A stretch of 61,774 bases of DNA from the NCBI RefSeq assembly GCF_000003605.2, contig NW_003153251.1, positions 1 through 61,774 of the forward strand, read 5' to 3'. The stretch is from Saccoglossus kowalevskii. Taxonomy: Eukaryota; Hemichordata; Enteropneusta; Harrimaniidae. Of this stretch, positions 12,439 through 23,720 are shown piece after piece. The notes under the pieces are model-generated. The model was not told the origin of the DNA. It was given only the letters and a program-made list of their open reading frames with translations, and did no database searches. Position numbers and translations under genes: made by a program. Every line of letters starts with the position of its first letter. The stretch's first letter is position 1.

Positions 12439-13925
12439 ATGGTGATGCACCTGCATTTGTTTCGAATTCTTTCATTCCTCAAGAGGATGTGCATAATGAT
12501 ATGACACGGTCAGCAAGTCGGCGAGATTGCCAAGTCTCCAAAGGCAATCTCAATATAAGGCAGCGAACTTTTAGTTACCGTTCTGCTAAAAATATCTCAA
12601 TTACAGACCTGGAAGAGGGAGGGAGGAAATGACCCACTGATGCTGCGTTGAGGGCTCCTGGCGGTATAACGAAAATAAGAATGGCAACCGTCCGGTAGGA
12701 CGTTATTCTCCCACGTACATTGTAAGTTGTTTATTTTGTATGGGGGATACAGGCGAGAGGCGTACATGTAACATATACTAAACCCAATACATGTACTATC
12801 ACGTGAAATCAGGTGATCTAGACAGAAGGCACTCTCACCTATTTACACGTACATGTACATGTACATGCCATCAATATATTGTATATTTGAAAAAGCAGAC
12901 TCCCAGTCGAAATAACATCGAAACTCATGGCGACACTGTGACTCCCCGGCAATAAAACCCCCCGATTACAACGTAGACACGTTTTGCGTAGCACTATATT
13001 GTCTATGATTGCGATGACGTCACTTCCCGGAGTCATGTTCCTGATTGAAAACGGATAAGGATTTACAGTATGTCGAGAAATCAATTACACGACCGCCGTC
13101 TCGTCCCTTCTTTCGTCCCAGTGAGTTGAATGGGTGATTTCGATAATGAACAACAATACACACATATCCAATTAGTCGCGCCGTCAGGCAACCGCGATAC
13201 TCTGACGTGATATGATGTAGATACACGACACAAAAAAAATCCCACATTTGCTTGGCTATTCTGAATATAGCCATTTGTTTTCAAAAATTCTTTTCTTCAT
13301 TGACAGGCAGCTGAATTAAACAAAACAAAATGGCGATTTTGTTTCTTTCGCATATTTATGCCATAGAGGGCGCAGGGTGCTTGGTTTCCAAAATAACAGA
13401 GATAAATTTACATGCGGACATCTACGTAACTCCAGCCACCAGCACTCAAAAATGTCTGTAACAGAGAAGTATCTTTTAATCACCACGTCTGGCCACCACA
13501 AATCCGTTTAATAAGTCACTTTGAAGAACAGTAATGGCCGTCGCCACTGAAAGTACCGCTAAGTAAATTTGAATTCCAAGCATAATCAAATTGCGAGTCA
13601 AATGACTGGTCGGCAATATCGGCTACGTGTGTATTTGTAAATTTAATTAGGAACTGTCATCAACCTGCAAGACAACAAACTGAGATGGATCACTCCTCAA
13701 CTACACACGTGGCCATGTAACTATCGTTGCCAAGGGCAGAATCACGATGATCAACTCGGGGATCTACGCAGGGATTAGGGGGCATAATTTGTTAGTATAG
13801 CGATGACCCTGATACAGCTGAATAAAACCACTGGCCTAGGTGGGCCATCATCATACTGCGCACCCAGGCTGCGCACTGAACGATATCACCTTAAGCTAAC
13901 GGTGATTGTTCGCCACTGAGTCTTA

Positions 13926-14703
13926 CCATGGAGGTAGAAAAGAGAAGGAGTGAGGACGCTATTGTTTCCGCTGGTTTCATGATGCTTTGGATTTGTTTAC
14001 TCACATACACATTGTAATTAGTTTGCAAACACGCTGTACAATGTCACAGTTAATCGGCTTACGTGTTTCGGCTGTATTCGGAAACTTCGTGAAGATTCTC
14101 AACGCACTGCGCATGCCCAAACAGATAACAATAATACAAAATGCAGGGAAAGACGTATGCTGAGTGTACTCAACGCCCGAAATCTATTACAACAAAATGC
14201 GAGATTTTAAACATCTGCACAGTTCTGCACACCAAAGAAAAAGGACTCGTCAAAACATCTTGTTATAATCTCATCATGTATCTTTAAATTTCACTGCGGA
14301 AATTTGCGGGATTTTTTTAATTAATGTCCAAAGTTGGACGACTATTGTGATGAAAAATACCAGAAAAGAAGTAATCACACATCTTGGTAGCGTCCGTATG
14401 CAGAATTTCCGCTATCTATAAGTGTGAAATGACCTTTGTGATCCGATAAAGGTCATTGCGCATGCACAATTCTTTTATTTATGGTTTGCGCATTCAATTT
14501 TATAGACGATGTTTAAACGGAATTTATTTTTTTTCAGTTCTACTCTCGTTTTCTTGTGTAAATAAGCGGCTATCATCATGTAGATAAAACGACTTCTAAA
14601 CAAAAACAATAAGTGGCTTAACCAGAGCGAAGACAAAGGATGTTTATAAGATTAACATGGGCTTAAATAGCGTCCTCACTCCTTCTCTTTTCTACCTCCA
14701 TGG
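13926..14703. mobile_element. Non-autonomous DNA transposon, 778 bp, perfect 38-bp TIRs
   Basis: The first 38 bases (13926-13963, starting CCATGGAGGTAGAAAAGAGA) are repeated exactly in inverse at 14666-14703. Flanking TCTTA occurs on both sides (13921-13925 and 14704-14708), giving a 5-bp target-site duplication, although the adjoining CC leaves a small boundary ambiguity. The interior has no reading frame of note, so it depends on an enzyme encoded elsewhere. Perfect TIRs suggest a recent insertion. Confidence 0.9.
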
Positions 14704-14735
14704 TCTTACCTTGCATGTTGATTGGATTCTTAATT

Positions 14736-14882
14736 GCGCCCTCTAGCGACTAAGAACTTCTACGACGTAAAAGGGTGGCCCAAATGCCGTTCAAAGCGTC
14801 GATATCGTTTTTGATCCGTAGCCGTTCATCAATTCATTACGTCATTTGGACGTTACAGAAACATTCTGCCACCAGAGGGCGC
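14736..14882. promoter_or_regulatory. Two divergent CTCF-like sites
   Basis: GCGCCCTCTAGCGAC (14736-14750, minus orientation) and GCCACCAGAGGGCGC (14868-14882, plus orientation) lie 117 bases apart. The second is an almost ideal CTCF core. They flank nothing coding and lie just outside the 778-bp transposon. Confidence 0.45.
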
Positions 14883-15210
14883 AATTTGTGAACGTTCGAA
14901 TATTCATGACTGTTTTGTCTCGGCGACAAAATATAGAAAAAAAATACTCCTGTTACATTACAATATTTTTTCAAAAACTTTTTCATCATTATGTCACGTG
15001 AAAATCTACTTCATCTCTCGCAAGAAAAACATGTTCCAATCAAAATATTCGCTTTATCTACCTGCTCACATTGTTGCTGGATTTGTTAGCTGCCTTGGGA
15101 TTGACCGAGTAATTTCCCCCGCGATCAGGAGTTGAACGGAAATTAGAAAAAAAAGAAGGACGAATATATATATGTATATATATACAAATAGTGTATAGAG
15201 AGGCGAAATA

Positions 15211-15245
15211 TGAAAAAAAAAAAAAAAAAACAAAAAAAAAAAAAA
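15211..15245. repeat. A-rich low-complexity tract
   Basis: Two poly-A runs separated by one C, preceded by a TATATATATGTATATATATA stretch at about 15163-15184. Confidence 0.85.
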
Positions 15246-16617
15246 CAGCGAACATTTCAACCCGTACTCGAGAAATAAAGAAAGGCAGAGTAGCCCCCCT
15301 AGAAAGTTAGGAGTTTCGACTAGGCACCTTCAGCTCAATCAACATAAACAGTCTGACAACGCTTCCGTATTCAGGCATTTCAGTAGACCATAACCTCTCA
15401 TCAAATACGGGCACATCAATATTTCATAATCCAATACTAATTATTATTCTGTCATTATTACTTTTATAACATAATGAGATGCAATGAATGCATAATTAAG
15501 GGATGAACCATTAGTTTTGAAGGAGGGGCGGAGATTGGACTATATATACAAAATTATTATGCAAATTGAGAAAGAATAACGCTATTATTGAATGAAAATT
15601 TACAAAATTGATTGGGAAAATGGTTTATTTCTCCGTAGTGAAAACGTTACGATTCATTCGATGTATGTAACAACATACCCGTAGAGCCGTTTGGTACCCG
15701 GCCCAATATAATTTTGACAAATGGTGTACCCCCTAAAAGCACGTGATTATTCGTTGAATTGCTTTGGTGGCGTGGTGACACAATAAGTGTACACATGTCT
15801 ATCATTTCATTTGTTTTTATTTATTTCTTAAAGAGAAAATGCAGTGACAGTGTACATTTCTTTAATGTGAACTACCAATATCAACCCAATTCAACATTTC
15901 TTTTTCAAAATTTACAATAGTCAGTCACAAAGTGGTATAGCGCTCTGCTAAAACAAAACGCATCGTTACCTGCATCCCGTGTAAAACCACAGTCCCCAAA
16001 CACCAAGGGACTGTGTCGTAGAACACACGCTATCGTCGTATTACCGCCAACCATAGCTGACGCAGCTACAACAAACAATGCACGTGAACGACACGCGCCC
16101 CACGGCCGGTAAGTAGCAACCTTAGCTCAAGTCTGTAACAGACTTCCAAGACGACGGAGCACTGTTCGAAAAATCAGACTTAAGGGGTCGTTTCCCAGTA
16201 ATATGCACACTAAAATATATAATCTAATCTATTTATAATCTCTTTAATTTTTAAGAAAACACCCACCCCACACACTCGGTTCCCATACATTTTCCCAAAG
16301 AGCGCTGCCACCGGGGAGTTCCCCGAGTCACTGCGTGGAAGAAACATTCTCGCTATTCTGTCCTCGGTTGTACCTCGTTGGCATTGAATATTCTTAACGA
16401 CAACTGCAGTAGTCAAAATAATCATATACGCTGAAATGATTTATACTACTCATCACTTTGCTCCCAGGAGTAAATATTTTGTTAAAATAATATAACGACA
16501 TCGTCATTCCTTCAGTTAATTTAAAAAAAATAATATTCCACACTGCCTCCAATTTAGTTTTAATTATTTCTTAATTTGATTTCAGCAGAGTCATGTATCA
16601 TATAAGGGCGCTAAATA

Positions 16618-16910
16618 GTGTAATGCGACGGGGAAAACAAAGGCCAAAAGCTCTCAGAAAACGGTACTTTGAGATAGTTCTTGAAACTCTCCAAAAATGT
16701 GAAACTATATTATCCCTAAATGTGCAACATATATAAATTTGGTTGTTCAGGATTACTTCAAAGTTCAGTGTGCGGTCTCTTTGGCTGTTTTCACCGGCTC
16801 TTCGACCGGCGTTCCACAGCAGCTCGCACAGAACCCATATACACATGGTACAGTGGTGCGCGTCTTAGCTACGTGGAACGTCTTGTGACGTAGCTCCGCC
16901 CCAGAGAATG
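16618..16910 (-). repeat. Dispersed repeat family C, copy 2 (inverted)
   Basis: Inverse of 4157-4446: shares TCTCAGAAAACGGTACTTTG, GGCTCTTCGACCGGCGTTCC and GGAACGTCTTGTGACGTAGC. Reading frames are interrupted. Confidence 0.7.
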
Positions 16911-17199
16911 CATTTTAATGGGTGTTCAATGAAGCCAAGCCTGACTTTAATTTTTTACATGTTCAGATCGCCCTGGGATGTTTTGTCTTGTCACAGTATA
17001 AATGTAATGTCAATCTATAGATTACACGTGACGTGTGAAACAAATTGAAGAATTTGTACAAAGCCGTGTTCACTCACCTTTGCCAGCCACGGTTTATTTA
17101 TTCGACCGTCGCTGTTACCTTTACCACTATAAACACAGCGACGTGTGCTGTGACGCGTTTCAACGAGAAATGTGATGCAAAATCGCTTGTTTTTGTCAG

Positions 17200-17332
17200 T
17201 TAAAGGGTGGTGGTCTTCACGCCACGTCCTGTTCGATATCGGGGACTCATAGCGACGTATACAACGTGTGTTAAATACATTGTTTGTTTACATAAAATTC
17301 TGACGCTCTGCGCGACGACCACCTCCCTTTAA
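17200..17332. mobile_element. TTAA MITE (subfamily 2), complete 133-bp copy
   Basis: TTAAAGGGTGGTGGTCTTCA at the left is inverted as CGACGACCACCTCCCTTTAA at the right. Interior GCCACGTCCTGTTCGATAT and GACGTATACAACGTGTGT match the copies at 7.5 and 49.1 kb. Confidence 0.8.
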
Positions 17333-19069
17333 GTTATGATATTATATAAGACGGCAACATCTATTGGTTTGAATTTGAAATCGTCGCGACTTGTTGTTAC
17401 AGGAACGCTGATTCGTGGAGCCAGTTTGTATTGCGCCCAATCAAATCATTCAATCGAAGTCAGTTCAAATATTTTTTTTTGTCAAATATTAGAACACGCA
17501 TGGACTCGTTAGAACGGCAGAAAATGGTCTACTCCAGCGAAACCGCGAAAGTTTTTTTTATCCGACAACGATCTTTTGACGTCGTCCCAAAAACAAATAA
17601 TAATTGTTACATACATGCGCATTGCAATACTGGTACGGACCATTAAGTCAAATTGCGCACCAACGATTTGTTGCACGAGGATTGCACAAGAATGCACGAT
17701 TTGTCAAAGAAATTGCGTTTTGGAAGTTTTCATATAACTTTGTCGGAAGGAAATTTCTGTACTATATAAGTTTTTCGCGCTGGCAGGAAACTGTAACTCA
17801 ATGTTTTTCAGAACAAGAATATTATCTTTTAAGACACACGCTTTTATTATAAGAACAGAGCGAACAACACACAGATTAGACACTCCTTAGCTCTGATGAC
17901 GTCACAGCTCAAAAGTATCGGGATTTCAAGCATTTTTGATTTTTGAGTTTAACTTTAAAAAAACTCACACAAGCTGAACTAAATTTCAAGTTATAAATAA
18001 ATAAACGCTGCTCGGACTGATAAGTATGATATATTGAAGATAATATTTGGTAATCGTAGTCCTAAATAACTATTAAAAATAGCTATAAATTTCAAGTTGT
18101 TGTGAATATATTGAAACCACTCCCACGATCATATCATGCATCATGCAGTGATTTTGAAATACATGTAATAGCAATTCTGTGTGAAGGAGCGCGTTTTTAC
18201 AGCCGGGGATGGGGGGGGGGGCTACTTACATTAAAGTGCAATACGGGTATGTGCGACCCGACTGGGATGTCATTTCACGTTTTTTGTTTAGCAGTGGGTA
18301 GTCGTTTATCAATGGTCTGGTTTAGAAGTGTGTAGCATTTATTTGCTTTTTCACAGGTCTTTATATTCAAAGCCAGATACCGGGAAAGGCTGAATAAAAT
18401 GCGTCACCCGAATGCGCTCACTGATTGCGAAAGGTGTGAGCTATGTTTAGAAGTGGGTATATAAATAGAAAAAAATGGTTTAAAGTGAAAATGGTTTACA
18501 AAAGGTGGGCTGCACACCCCTACCCACTTAAGGTAGAAGTACCCCCCGGGTTGTACGTTTTGTTACGTGCGTCAAGATCCACCTAAAGCGTCGACGTGGT
18601 GGTGATCGGCCAATATATTAGGCGTCAGTTAATTGGTTGAAATACAACATGATTTCAGACAACTGTTAACTCACCTGAGATCGGGTAGCTGGCCAGTCAG
18701 AATGCATACATACGTTAGGCGAGGAAAAAACTATTCAATTCTAATGACTGATTTTTTTTTCTGTTCATCACTTTCAAAGAGCAATAGGCAACAAGAAAAT
18801 TGTACAGCAGACCAGTAGTCACCTACAACATCGATATACCATGACGACTGAAAAAAACATCCGACTGACTGGCTTCATCGATTGTTGCTCCGATCTTGTG
18901 TAACGAAGTTCCCTGTCACTACGCACGAGTTCAGGCACTTCCGCGGATCAATTAAAACACGTATTTTAAACAACGCTATTTTTTATTGCTATTTAAAACT
19001 ATGTTATCAACCCATTTTAATTTTAATTTTATTTTCAACTATGTTTCAATCAAATTTGTTACTGTCATT

Positions 19070-19237
19070 TTAATGCGTAGTTCTCGTCATCTGCGCACGC
19101 GCAGGAATTGAGTCCCAAACGACAATAACAACGCATGCTAAAAAAGCAAAGGATCATCATGAGTAGACGCTTGTTTGTAAATAATGATTCGCTATGGCCA
19201 TCTGGCGCATGCGCAGGTAACGAATCCATCACTTCAA
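19070..19237. mobile_element. TTAA MITE (subfamily 1), diverged copy
   Basis: Matches 20527-20691 through GGAATTGAGTCCC, GTAGACGCTTGTTTGTAAA and GCGCATGCGCAGGT. The right terminal TTAA has decayed to TTCAA. Confidence 0.65.
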
Positions 19238-19284
19238 CTATGTACAAGTGCTCAAGTCCCATATGGCCAGCAAACTAACTAACT

Positions 19285-19500
19285 GCTCGTTAGTGAAGTT
19301 TGTGCCAATTTGGTGACAAATCCTGTTTAAAAGAGTTGTCAGAACGTGATGCAAACAGTGGATGGTGATTAGTTACATTTTCGAGCGCTTTGTAGCATAG
19401 TGAGTCAAAAATGTGCGCCAGCAAGCGACAATTCGTGCATAAAATTAAACGTCGAACTTGACACAAGAGGGCGCTGACAAAAAAGGCAACACGGCCTGCC
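19285..19500 (+). repeat. Flanking direct repeat R1 (empty-site paralogue)
   Basis: Matches 24130-24250 plus 24644-24765: GAGTTGTCAGAACG, GGATGGTGATTAGTTACATT, AGCAAGCGACAATTC, GACACAAGAGGGCGC, GGCAACACGGCCTGCCAT. R1 and its partner flank the copy-A transporter unit as direct repeats. R1 lacks the MITE that interrupts the partner at TTTGTA (19389-19394 here). Confidence 0.8.
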
Positions 19501-19677
19501 ATGTATCATAAACAATTACAGACATTAGAATGAGAGGGACAGACAACCACAGTATTTTTTTTCTTGTTAGACTGTAGCTTCCAATTAACAAATAAACAAC
19601 TGTAATTCTGAATTTGTTTATTTACTGTGAAGATATGCACAAAATGCTTGAGTTTTTGTGCTCGTGTATGGTTTAAT

Positions 19678-20134
19678 GAGGGTGGGCAAGGGGGGTAGCT
19701 GGTACAGTTTTACGGGAAATAGAAAGGGCTTTTTACAATTTACAAAGAAAAAAAAAAGACGTTTTTACAGTTTACAGTGATAAAAAATGGAACATTGAAT
19801 GGTCCGAAGAGCTCTCCGACTCAAATTCTCCGCCATTGCTGCGCCGCGTGTAGAGACGCATGCGCATATTACCCTCGTAATGCTCTTCATTCGGTTAGAG
19901 GGCCTTTTACGTCTTGACATTCAATTTTACGATTTTTTTTTTGGGATGTAAATTCTTGTACGTACCGAGAAAAATGACCACATTTTTACAGTGTACGAAA
20001 AAAATATTTGATTGATTACGTTGTACGTCTAGCCTGTGATTACAGAATTACGGAATTTATTTTTTTTCAATTTACGTTGTACGAACCAAAAAATATTGCA
20101 ATTACGTTGAACGAAAATAACCCTTGCCCCCCTC
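19678..20134. mobile_element. MITE with GAGGG..CAAGGG ends, copy 1 (457 bp)
   Basis: Left end GAGGGTGGGCAAGGG; right end CCCTTGCCCCCCTC is its imperfect inverse. TTTAAT flanks both sides (19672-19677 and 20135-20140), a 6-bp target-site duplication. The interior is built from diverged copies of TTTTACAGTTTACG-like motifs. Same family as 24251-24643, which lies in the opposite orientation. Confidence 0.85.
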
Positions 20135-20323
20135 TTTAATCTGAACTAGGTGATTTGTGTTTCAACGTAACATGTAGGTCACTGTATTACGTATATGCAT
20201 CAAGTACAATATTTACAGGTCATTAGCCCCTCTCCTATAAAAATGCAGTTCCATAAACCACCTACGCCGTGAAACACAACCGGCGACGAGGCTGCCGAAA
20301 AATTTCGTTCCCAGGCGTTTACT

Positions 20324-20407
20324 ATGAGCGTCTGTAAGGCTGATGACTTTTACTGGAACCGTGGCCCCCAACGGTCGTTAACGGACAGTAAACGTAAAAG
20401 TATGTGA
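20324..20407 (+). other. Possible 27-codon micro-ORF (unit A)
   Basis: ATG at 20324, stop TGA at 20405-20407; the peptide begins MSVCKADDFYWNRG and is rich in Lys/Arg near the end. The open frame extends about 17 codons upstream of the ATG. The copy in unit B (26927-27010) encodes the same peptide; the two base differences over the open frame are both synonymous. The surrounding 400 bases are also highly similar, so selection is not proven. No domain recognised. Confidence 0.2.
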
Positions 20408-20526
20408 AGATATACGGAATTATTTCTGTAAGAACAACAACATCCATATCAACAACAATAATACATTGTATTATAATTTATTGTACCAATTTACTGACTT
20501 GACACAAATTAATAGTAGCGTCCATA

Positions 20527-20691
20527 TTAAAGTAGGAGGGTCGTCACCAGCGCTCGCGCGGGAATTGAGTGCCGAGCGATGATAACAACACAGGCTAAAA
20601 CCGCAAAGGCTCATGGGTAGACGCTTGTTTGTAAACAATGACACGCTATGACCATCTGATGCATGCGCAGGTGACGACTCCCCCGATTTAA
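20527..20691. mobile_element. TTAA MITE (subfamily 1) in unit A, 165 bp
   Basis: TTAAAGTAGGAGGGTCGTCA at the left and TGACGACTCCCCCGATTTAA at the right form 22-bp TIRs with TTAA termini. Interior carries GCATGCGCAGG and GTAGACGCTTGTTTGTAAA. It is present at the same place in unit B, so it predates the duplication. Confidence 0.85.
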
Positions 20692-20737
20692 GTTAACATT
20701 ACAACGTGAACTGCACAATCAGATCTACCTTTGGAAC

Positions 20738-21309
20738 TTAGTTTCCTTGACGATTTTCTTCGGTTGAGTTGGCGATGGTGTTGTCCATCCATTATATTCA
20801 TAGTGCAGCTTGCATTGGTGTTTATTCCCAAGTTAAGGTAGTCACCGTTCATATAATATACCGGCAAATATCTAAATACAATGAGTCCCGTTATTCGTTG
20901 ATTATGGTGTATGACATACACCGCAACGTACCAACTATATACATTTTGTGCAGTGCCCACACACATCGAAGGTCAAGAAGTTTTACACTTCCCTTGTCTC
21001 AAATTTATATTCAAAAAAGAACTCCGCTGTTCTGTTTACAACTGGTGTTTTCTGTAATTCGTATTGTACTTGTATAGGAGCCAGTACGAAGCTACTTATA
21101 AGATTGTACCTGACTGGATACCCTTTCCTAACACACAACCAATCATAGAGCAGCTTGTCTCGAGACAGTTTTTTTTCAATGTATAAAATTCCGCCTTGTA
21201 TATATTCTCTATAAGATTGTGCCTGATTGGGTATGCATCCCAAACATCTAACAATTAGGCCAATCATATGCCTCGACTCAAATGAATTCCAACCTAATGT
21301 GTTGTGCCC
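20738..21309. other. Unit-A-specific segment of about 570 bp
   Basis: Unit B joins CTTTGGAACT directly to AGTCACACACAGTATAGCC, whereas unit A has about 570 extra bases here. The segment holds an internal partial repeat (ATAAGATTGTACCTGACTGG near 21102 and ATAAGATTGTGCCTGATTGG near 21212). No clear terminal repeats, so insertion in A and deletion in B are both possible. Reading frames in it are short and unrecognised. Confidence 0.6.
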
Positions 21310-21451
21310 AGTCACACACAGTATAGCCTAGGATACTGAATACAACCTTCACAGCAATTTTTGGCATATTTATTCTACCATATTGCTATACTGATTTAAA
21401 TTAAAATCAGTGGCTACTTATCGATAAATATTCAACTTCCTATTGATTGTT

Positions 21452-22540
21452 TTATTTGGGTTTCTCAAGAAGATTTGTTTCTTCGCCAACTCTGTGCTTC
21501 ATTTCAAAGCACGTGGTCACAAATACAATAATAGAACTGAGAATTACAAGAGCAGAGCCGATTATTTCTAAATCAACTATATGTTTATGGAATACAATGG
21601 CGTCAGCTACAAAGCCAGTAACAATATTGATGTTAAATAAAATTGTGGTTTTACCCGCACTCTGCAACTGTAACGATCGGTTGAACGAGTACAAGAAAGC
21701 GACAAAAAATGCTACCACTCCTACTAGATATGCAATCGCGATAGGACATTCAGGTATCAACGTATATATCCGATCATTACTTGTAGGGTACACTAATATC
21801 AACATAATTATAGTACCACATAACCCATTATAGAATACAACAACTATAAGTGACAGACCATGAGACATTGCTCTGGAACAAACTGCGCCAATCGCGAGGA
21901 GGATCCCTGCTAAAAGGGCGTACACATATCCGAGAGGAGGCGCGTTTGTATCAGTGTCAAAGATAAAATTGGGGTGAGATATTAATACAATTCCAATTAC
22001 ATTTGTTACTACAGAAACACAGTTGTGGAATTTAAACGTCTCCTGTATGAATATACAGGCGAAAAGTGGTGTGAATATTGGTGTTGTTCCTGCTGCTATT
22101 GAAGACGCATCTCCCACTCCAATATTACTCATACCATAGTAAAACAATAGTGACCCTGCAATCTCACAAATGCTTTTAGCTATGTTCAACAGTGTGTCCT
22201 GTCGTCTTAGTGACACAATGTTGATTTTCTTGTAGACAAGCAACGGAATAGTTATTGCCATCATCATCAGTGATTTTACAAGTATAACCTGTGATGGTGA
22301 ATAACCAATCTTGATGCACAGCAGGGCGAATGTATCATAGATTGCTAGACTTGCACCTGACAGTAATCCCATTGTAATTCCTAAGAAGGCTTTCCAGTAG
22401 TGGTGTTCTTTATCCATTGATTGACTCTCATTGATTGGTAAATCATCTATTTTGTCAGTAATGGTATGTAGTTCAAATACATTGGACACACGAATTAAGT
22501 CTTCCGTGATCAGTTGGTCTTTATTGCAATTTGGTTCCAT
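21452..22540 (-). CDS. SLC35G-like EamA-family membrane transporter, copy A
   Basis: A 362-residue protein of the drug/metabolite transporter superfamily, most like animal SLC35G (solute carrier 35 G1-type). It has a hydrophilic N-terminus (about 1-48) and about ten hydrophobic helices (roughly 52-72, 84-103, 123-138, 147-167, 174-189, 204-222, 228-250, 266-285, 297-316, 323-343), arranged as two EamA repeats (about 51-188 and 204-341). Typical EamA signatures are visible: GDASSIAAGTTPIFTPLFAC in repeat 1 and NRSLQLQSAGKTT in repeat 2. The start is the first ATG after the predicted splice acceptor. The coding region is one exon. Family members move organic anions or nucleotide sugars, or interact with ER calcium machinery; the substrate here cannot be read from sequence. 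About 20 residues differ from copy B. The stop TAA lies inside an AATAAA signal. Confidence 0.9.
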   Translation of the reverse strand: MEPNCNKDQLITEDLIRVSNVFELHTITDKIDDLPINESQSMDKEHHYWKAFLGITMGLLSGASLAIYDTFALLCIKIGYSPSQVILVKSLMMMAITIPLLVYKKINIVSLRRQDTLLNIAKSICEIAGSLLFYYGMSNIGVGDASSIAAGTTPIFTPLFACIFIQETFKFHNCVSVVTNVIGIVLISHPNFIFDTDTNAPPLGYVYALLAGILLAIGAVCSRAMSHGLSLIVVVFYNGLCGTIIMLILVYPTSNDRIYTLIPECPIAIAYLVGVVAFFVAFLYSFNRSLQLQSAGKTTILFNINIVTGFVADAIVFHKHIVDLEIIGSALVILSSIIVFVTTCFEMKHRVGEETNLLEKPK

Positions 22541-23720
22541 GTTGTCAGTGTTTACACACCGTGATCTGTAATTTGATAAATTAATTTTAAATCGCTGTCA
22601 CAGAATTAAAATGGAGTTTTGAAATTATGTGAAGTAGTTTAACATAATCGTAACAGTATAACATTAGTTGTTTATTTACCATGGGTCATTGTAATCTAGT
22701 CAGAAATTTGTTTTGCTAACTGAGCATGAGTTAAAATTTAAAAATCAACGTATTTGGAATACTCAGATTGATTGTAGGATTTTGTATAATGAAACAGTGG
22801 TACTTACAACACTGTAGATGTTTGAACAAAATTTTGCCAAAGCCTTTTGTATCCAGCATAAATCTTAGACTTGGGATGAAACTGAGCAAATTTTTGACTA
22901 AACACAAGTGGACAATACTTTCACATTTAGTGAAAATATGAACACCAACATTATGCCCGATGGTGGATTGAACTAGCAATGCCTTTGTGAAGCTTGCACT
23001 GATTCATCGATATAGATAAATTATGCTTGGCATTTAATTGCTTGATAGAATGACAGTACGTGACAATAAATACTGCAAAACCATTTATTTTTTACTGACA
23101 TTTAAATTCACTATTTTGATGTTTTGAACATGCGCACTGTGTTTTAGTTCACAAGTGAAATGATGACTTCGATTGTTATTTAACGGATTTTACTTAGTAA
23201 CGAAAATAACGAAATTAAAATGTGAATAATTAATGCATTCACAGTAAAATATAATTGATCTGACATATAGAGGTTGTTTGTCGTGACTTTGTGATTGTCT
23301 TCGCATTTCAATTGGTGAATTGGATTGTACTGTCGACCAAATCAGATTATGATTGTTCTTAAAAATTTAATGTCCTCTTCCACGTTTCATCTTTAATACA
23401 TTTTAACATATTTTAATACATATTTTCTGTAATTTTTCTTGATTTCTATCGAATATCATTTTCAACCAATGTGAGTATTAATGTAACCCATATTTATCTT
23501 TTCTGCAGCAGAAAACCTTCCAATTCCGTATGTACATGTCAGTTTAATCCTTTGGTACAAAAATAAACCTTGTCGAAAAACATGGTTGTCATATTTTACT
23601 GCAATATAGCAAATGATCATTTTCCTCACCTGTTTTGTTGATATTCCCTTTATGGTTCCCACATCAGGCGCTGATGAGTAGCGTGATGTAAAATCATTCC
23701 ATATTCCGCGTTCTATATAG
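22541..23720 (-). promoter_or_regulatory. Copy A 5' region: untranslated exon 1, 1064-bp intron, promoter
   Basis: On the minus strand a donor AAAACAG|GTGAGG (intron starts at 23629) and an acceptor AAATTACAG|ATCACGG (intron ends at 22566) fit a 5' untranslated exon spliced 25 bases upstream of the ATG. The same donor and acceptor contexts occur at equivalent places in copies B and C, which supports a real splice structure. The exon 1 start is not determined; a CATAAAG motif lies about 25 bases upstream of the donor. Confidence 0.6.

Larger units (their letters stand above)
1..19500. other. Gene-free, repeat-rich tract
   Basis: No open reading frame in this stretch exceeds about 115 codons and none has a recognisable domain. 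The frames are broken, low in complexity or fall inside dispersed repeats. What can be supported here are the short inverted-repeat elements, dispersed repeats, promoter-like modules and simple repeats listed separately. It may be intergenic DNA or a long intron of a gene outside the window; the sequence does not decide. Poly-C runs at about 5623-5636 and 6849-6861 and a poly-G run near 18209-18220 are further low-complexity spots. Confidence 0.7.

Noticed and set aside
21447-21833. 128-codon plus-strand frame antisense to copy A (and its twin at 27479-27865)
   Set aside because: It lies exactly opposite the conserved second EamA repeat; conservation between the two follows from the sense gene. 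No domain of its own.
22960-22990. Possible tRNA-derived SINE B-box (AGTTCAATCCACC on the minus strand, also in unit B)
   Set aside because: No convincing A box at the right distance and no cloverleaf; the second copy is explained by the segmental duplication.
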